Shown piece after piece: positions 5,556 through 8,887 of a stretch of DNA of 8,887 nucleotides (positions are counted from its first letter, which is position 1; each line of letters starts with the position of its first letter). The stretch is from Deltaproteobacteria bacterium (lineage in GTDB: Bacteria; Myxococcota_A; UBA9042; DTJE01): the NCBI GenBank assembly GCA_016784945.1, contig JADHTP010000118.1:1-8887 (forward strand), read 5' to 3'. Position numbers and translations under genes: made by a program. Under the pieces are notes generated by a model. The model worked only from the letters and a program-made list of their open reading frames with translations, was not told where the DNA came from and did not search any database.

Positions 5556-6590
5556 TTGATCCAACAGCGGCAGGTGTGCCTGGACATGGGAAGCACTGGT
5601 TTCAGGGGTTCGCACGGTCAGACGCGGGCGTGCCTGGGGCTGTTGCTGGTGCTCGCGATCATTGCTGCCTGGGTGACGTCAAGGCAATTCGATTACGACC
5701 CCTCGGTGTTCAAGCCCGCCGCGCGCGGGCCGGGGCCGCAGGACCAAGGGACGCCCCCTCCGGGCGAAGGTCTTTTCGCCCTCGGCTCCGGAAAGGTCCG
5801 GGCCTTCGGTCCCGGGGAGTCCTTCGATGCCGAAACCCTGGCGGACAAGATCAACGGGAGGGCGGACCTGTACCTGACTGCCGGTTTCAAGGGTCTGCGT
5901 TTCCAGCGATTTTCCCTGGAGAACAGCCGGGACGACTGGATGGAAGTGTTCGACTATCACATGTCGTCACCCCGGCAGGCGTTTTCCGTCTATGCCCGGC
6001 AAAGGCGGCGTGACGTGGAACCGGCCGGATTCAAGGCCCTGTCCTACCGGTCGGGCCCGGCGGTCTTCTTCGTCAACGGGGACCACTACGTGGAGGTCCT
6101 GTCGGCCGTCACGTCCAAAGAGATGATCGCCGCCATCGACGACGTGGCGCGACGATACGTCGACACCCGTCCGGCCGAAGGATTGACCTTGTGGGAACTG
6201 GAGGCGTTGCCAAGGGATCTCAGGGTCCCCGGCAGCGAGTCGTTGCAGGTGTCGGACGCCTTCGGATTCGGACGGCTGGACCAGGTGTTCACGGCCCGGT
6301 ACGACCTGGAGGCGGAGGGGGTGCTGGCCTGGGTGTCCTTCCGCGAAAATCCCGAGCAGGCCGGGGAACTTGCCGGGGCTTGGGTGGCCTTCCTGGTGGA
6401 AAACGGAGGCAGGCGGGTGCCGGAACCCCTGGGGGTGCCCGGTGCGCGGGCCGTGGAGATCCTGGACACCTGGGACCTGGTCTTTCACCATGGTCCTGTG
6501 CTGGCCGGTGTCCACGAGGCGGCCAGCCTTCAGACGGCCCGGAAACTGGGAAGGATGCTGCAGGAGTCCATTATCGAGGCGGCAAGGTGA
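5556..6590 (+). CDS. Membrane-anchored DUF6599-like protein
   Basis: The 344-residue protein begins on TTG 5556, five bases after GAGGTGGG (5543-5550); an in-frame ATG at 5586 is a weaker alternative. A hydrophobic stretch at about residues 28-40 (LGLLLVLAIIAAWV) follows basic residues and would act as an uncleaved anchor, placing the rest outside the cytoplasm. After a proline/glycine-rich linker (about 55-70) the soluble domain contains LADKINGRADLYLTAGFKGL, VFDYHMSSPRQAFSVYA and a later repeat-like half. I recognise this loosely as DUF6599, a family of unknown function that I recall near DUF362 and 4Fe-4S membrane proteins. No cysteine cluster or haem motif is visible in it. Its TGA overlaps the start codon of the next gene, so the two are translationally coupled. 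The gene opens the redox cluster. Confidence 0.7.
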   Translation: MIQQRQVCLDMGSTGFRGSHGQTRACLGLLLVLAIIAAWVTSRQFDYDPSVFKPAARGPGPQDQGTPPPGEGLFALGSGKVRAFGPGESFDAETLADKINGRADLYLTAGFKGLRFQRFSLENSRDDWMEVFDYHMSSPRQAFSVYARQRRRDVEPAGFKALSYRSGPAVFFVNGDHYVEVLSAVTSKEMIAAIDDVARRYVDTRPAEGLTLWELEALPRDLRVPGSESLQVSDAFGFGRLDQVFTARYDLEAEGVLAWVSFRENPEQAGELAGAWVAFLVENGGRRVPEPLGVPGARAVEILDTWDLVFHHGPVLAGVHEAASLQTARKLGRMLQESIIEAAR

Positions 6591-7588
6591 AACCCGACGA
6601 CGGCAACGTTGGGGACGGTGGGCTTTCGCGAAGGGAGTTCCTGGAGCGTTCCGTGAAGGCCGGGGTCACCGTGTCGGCCACGGCGGCGCTGGGGTTCGCC
6701 CTTCACGACGATACGCCGCCGACCACTCCGGTCAGAAGCCGGGGTGAGACGATCCTGGACTATAGGCTGAAGACTCCCGGGCCGGGTATGGCCATCGTGA
6801 CCGGGCGGGAACGGGCGCCCATGGTGCAGCGGGCCCTGGAGGGTCTGGGCGGCCTGGGCCGTTTCGTGAGCGCCGGTGACCGGGTGCTGGTCAAGCCCAA
6901 CGTGGGCTTCGCCATTCCGCCGGAGCTGGGGGCCACCAGCCACCCGGAACTGGTGGGAGAGGTGGTAAGGCTGTGCCTGGCGCAGGGGGCGGCCGAGGTA
7001 GTGGTCACGGACAACCCGGTGAACGACGCGGAGAGTTGTTTCAGGCTGACGGGCATCGAGGAGGCCGTACTGGCGGCCGGCGGAAAGGTGATACTGCCCC
7101 GCGAGGACCAGTTCCAGGTGTCCGGCGTGCCCGGAGGTAAACTGTTGAGAGAGTGGCCCATGCTGCTGGGCCCGTTCCAGGGTGTGGACAAGGTGATCGG
7201 GCTGTGCCCGGCCAAGGACCACGTGCGCAGCGGCGCCACCCTTACCGTCAAGAACTGGTACGGGCTCCTCGGGGGACGTCGCAACCTGTTCCACCAGCGG
7301 ATCCACGACGTGATGCTGGAACTGGCCATGCTCGTGCGGCCCACGCTGGTGATCCTCGACGGCGTGGTGACCATGATGCACAACGGCCCCACGGGGGGGA
7401 CCCTCGCGGACCTGAAGGAAACGCGGACCATGGCAGCGGGGACAGACCCGGTGGCGGTGGACGCCTTCGGAGTGACCCTGCTGGGACGGTCGCCCCGTGA
7501 CCTGCCGTGGATCAGGCGGGCGGCGGCGGCGGGCCTGGGCACACCGGACTACGAGAGCCTGAAACCGGTCCGGGCGGACGTGGGATAG
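6587..7588 (+). CDS. DUF362 protein with a Tat signal
   Basis: This 333-residue protein starts on GTG 6587, which shares bases with the previous stop (GTGA); GAGG at 6576-6579 gives the Shine-Dalgarno site. The N-terminus carries a twin-arginine motif, SRREFLERS (residues 14-22), and a hydrophobic stretch to about 39, so it should be exported folded by Tat; no clear AxA cleavage site is seen, so it may stay anchored. The body matches DUF362: VLVKPNVG (100-107), CPAKDH (207-212), LTVKNWYGLLGG (219-230), LDGVVTMMHNGPTGG (257-271) and TDPVAVDAFG (286-295). Many family members end in a ferredoxin domain; this one has only three scattered cysteines and no CxxC, so it binds no visible Fe-S cluster itself. 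The neighbouring polyferredoxin, 2 bp downstream, may supply that part. The reaction is unknown. Confidence 0.85.
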   Translation: MKPDDGNVGDGGLSRREFLERSVKAGVTVSATAALGFALHDDTPPTTPVRSRGETILDYRLKTPGPGMAIVTGRERAPMVQRALEGLGGLGRFVSAGDRVLVKPNVGFAIPPELGATSHPELVGEVVRLCLAQGAAEVVVTDNPVNDAESCFRLTGIEEAVLAAGGKVILPREDQFQVSGVPGGKLLREWPMLLGPFQGVDKVIGLCPAKDHVRSGATLTVKNWYGLLGGRRNLFHQRIHDVMLELAMLVRPTLVILDGVVTMMHNGPTGGTLADLKETRTMAAGTDPVAVDAFGVTLLGRSPRDLPWIRRAAAAGLGTPDYESLKPVRADVG

Positions 7589-7590
7589 AT

Positions 7591-8887
7591 ATGCGGATCG
7601 TTACCGTCAGGCGGATCAGTCAGGTTTTCTTCCTGGTCCTGTTCCTCTGGTTCACGCTGGTCACCACCTTCGGTGAGCGGTGGCACGAACTGCGCGGCTG
7701 GCCGGTGAACTGGCTGCTGGAACTGGACCCACTGGTAGGCCTGGGCACGGTCCTCACCACGGGCACCCTGTACGCCGGACTGCTGTGGGCGGTGGCGACA
7801 CTGGTCCTGACCGCCGTTCTGGGTCGCTTCTTTTGTGGGTGGCTCTGCCCCTTCGGGACGCTCCACCAGTTCTTCGGATGGCTCGGGCGGTTGCTGGGAA
7901 CGCGCCACGCCAGGAACAGGTACCATCCGGCCCAGTCCGTGAAGTACTACGTGCTGCTGTTCCTCCTGGTCGCCGCTGCCGGGGACCTCCTGGTGCTCGG
8001 GTCCAGGGCGTCGCAGTCGGTGAAGCTGGCCTGGCTGATCCCCCTGTTCGTGTTGACGGCCTACGGCGTCGCCGCGGTGGCGCGTCGGTTGCGACGACCT
8101 CGTCGGACCGGACTTCTCGTGGGGATCGTGCTATTCGCCTGGCTGGCGGCGGGCCGGATCCTGCCCGGTGATCTTACGATTTCCGCTTCCCTGCTGACCG
8201 GATTCCTGGATCCCATTCCGCTGATCTATCGTTCGGTGACCCTCGTCTACCTGCCCCTGGTGGACCATTCCGCCGGACTGGTCTTCGCCGCGCCGCGCTA
8301 TTACGACGGGGCGTGGCTGATCGGGACGATCTTCCTGGCGGCCCTGCTCCTGAACCTGGTGATCCCCCGTTTCTACTGCCGGTTCGTGTGTCCCCTGGGG
8401 GCCCTGCTGGCCGTGGTGTCGAGGAACGCCGTCTGGCGCATGGCCAAGACCGAGTCCCCCTGTTCGAACTGCAAGCGCTGCGATTCGTACTGTGAGGGCG
8501 CCTGCGATCCGTCGGGTCGTATCCGGACCGCGGAATGCGTCCTTTGCATGAACTGCATGACGGACTGTGAAGACAGTGTGATGACCTACCGGACCGAGCC
8601 GTCCGCCGAGGGTGAGCGGCCCCTGCCCGACGTGTCCCGGCGGGGGCTCCTGGCCTCCCTGGCCAGTGGCTTCGTGGCGGTTCCCCTCCTGCGGGTGGGT
8701 GGGAACCTGGGTCCGGACTGGAATCCCGGCCTGGTACGACCTCCCGGGAGCCTGCCCGAGCCCGACTTCCTGGACCGTTGCCTGCGATGCGGTCAGTGCA
8801 TGCGGATCTGCCCCACCAACGTGCTGCAGCCGGCCGGGGCGGACCGGGGACTGGAAGCCCTGTGGACGCCGGCCCTCAACAACCGTA
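7591..8887 (+). CDS. Polytopic 4Fe-4S protein, NapH-like with a NapG-like C-terminal extension (cut by window end)
   Basis: The frame runs from ATG 7591 to the window edge, giving 432 residues without a stop. About six membrane spans are visible (near 10-27, 55-79, 118-137, 147-164, 174-190 and 242-259). Two CxxxCP motifs follow spans, CGWLCPFG (Cys82, Cys86) and CRFVCPLG (Cys263, Cys267), as in NapH/NosR/CcoG-type membrane ferredoxins. A cytoplasmic-type two-cluster domain follows: Cys291, 294, 297, 301, 305 and Cys316, 319, 322, 326. Next comes SRRGLLASLASGFVAVPLL (349-367), a twin-arginine-like motif with a hydrophobic stretch, and then a further ferredoxin motif CLRCGQCMRICP (Cys397, 400, 403, 407). 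The order suggests NapH fused to a NapG-like exported ferredoxin. It probably passes electrons between the quinone pool or cytoplasm and the periplasm; partner and substrate are unknown. It lies 2 bp after the DUF362 gene. Confidence 0.88.
   Translation, partial: MRIVTVRRISQVFFLVLFLWFTLVTTFGERWHELRGWPVNWLLELDPLVGLGTVLTTGTLYAGLLWAVATLVLTAVLGRFFCGWLCPFGTLHQFFGWLGRLLGTRHARNRYHPAQSVKYYVLLFLLVAAAGDLLVLGSRASQSVKLAWLIPLFVLTAYGVAAVARRLRRPRRTGLLVGIVLFAWLAAGRILPGDLTISASLLTGFLDPIPLIYRSVTLVYLPLVDHSAGLVFAAPRYYDGAWLIGTIFLAALLLNLVIPRFYCRFVCPLGALLAVVSRNAVWRMAKTESPCSNCKRCDSYCEGACDPSGRIRTAECVLCMNCMTDCEDSVMTYRTEPSAEGERPLPDVSRRGLLASLASGFVAVPLLRVGGNLGPDWNPGLVRPPGSLPEPDFLDRCLRCGQCMRICPTNVLQPAGADRGLEALWTPALNNR

Noticed and set aside
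6191..6586. Upstream extension of the DUF362 frame within the DUF6599-like gene
   Set aside because: The extension is a shifted-frame reading of the previous gene. GTG 6587 has a Shine-Dalgarno site and places the Tat motif near the N-terminus as expected.

Overview
The window is a GC-rich, densely coded stretch of bacterial chromosome. Four housekeeping-type genes lie on the plus strand, a competence/recombination gene lies on the minus strand, and a membrane redox cluster follows on the plus strand. The redox cluster combines a Tat-exported DUF362 protein, a polytopic polyferredoxin and a membrane-anchored DUF6599-like protein. From memory, that combination occurs in GC-rich Gram-negative lineages such as Acidobacteria, deltaproteobacteria and FCB-type candidate phyla. 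The sequence alone does not fix the phylum. I see no tRNA, rRNA, CRISPR array, insertion sequence or phage gene.

Left block, 1-4063, plus strand. The end of an upstream reading frame may stop at 45, followed at once by a strong hairpin. An extended -10 promoter and a Shine-Dalgarno site then lead into alr (alanine racemase). hemL (glutamate-1-semialdehyde aminomutase) starts 28 bp after alr, a Nudix hydrolase of the ADP-ribose pyrophosphatase type starts 1 bp after hemL on a TTG codon, and an alpha/beta hydrolase starts 16 bp later. The spacing suggests one transcription unit. It serves cell-wall D-alanine supply, tetrapyrrole synthesis by the C5 route and nucleotide clean-up, with one hydrolase of unknown substrate.

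Middle block, 4029-5555. dprA runs on the minus strand, and its 3' end overlaps the hydrolase gene tail to tail by 35 bp. Upstream of dprA on the same strand is a short frame that looks like the beginning of a Hanks-type Ser/Thr protein kinase. It stops after the N-lobe lysine strand, and kinase-like residues continue past the stop, so it reads as a gene relic. It contains a run of ten identical bases. A 131-bp divergent intergenic region separates it from the right block and holds a perfect 6+2+6 palindrome.

Right block, 5556-8887, plus strand. Three tightly packed genes encode a membrane-anchored DUF6599-like protein, a Tat-signal DUF362 protein (starting inside the previous stop) and a multi-span 4Fe-4S protein cut by the window end. 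The last resembles NapH joined to a second, NapG-like ferredoxin domain behind an internal twin-arginine-like motif. The three proteins could form an envelope electron-transfer unit of unknown substrate. This is the least understood part of the window and the best candidate for an undescribed system.
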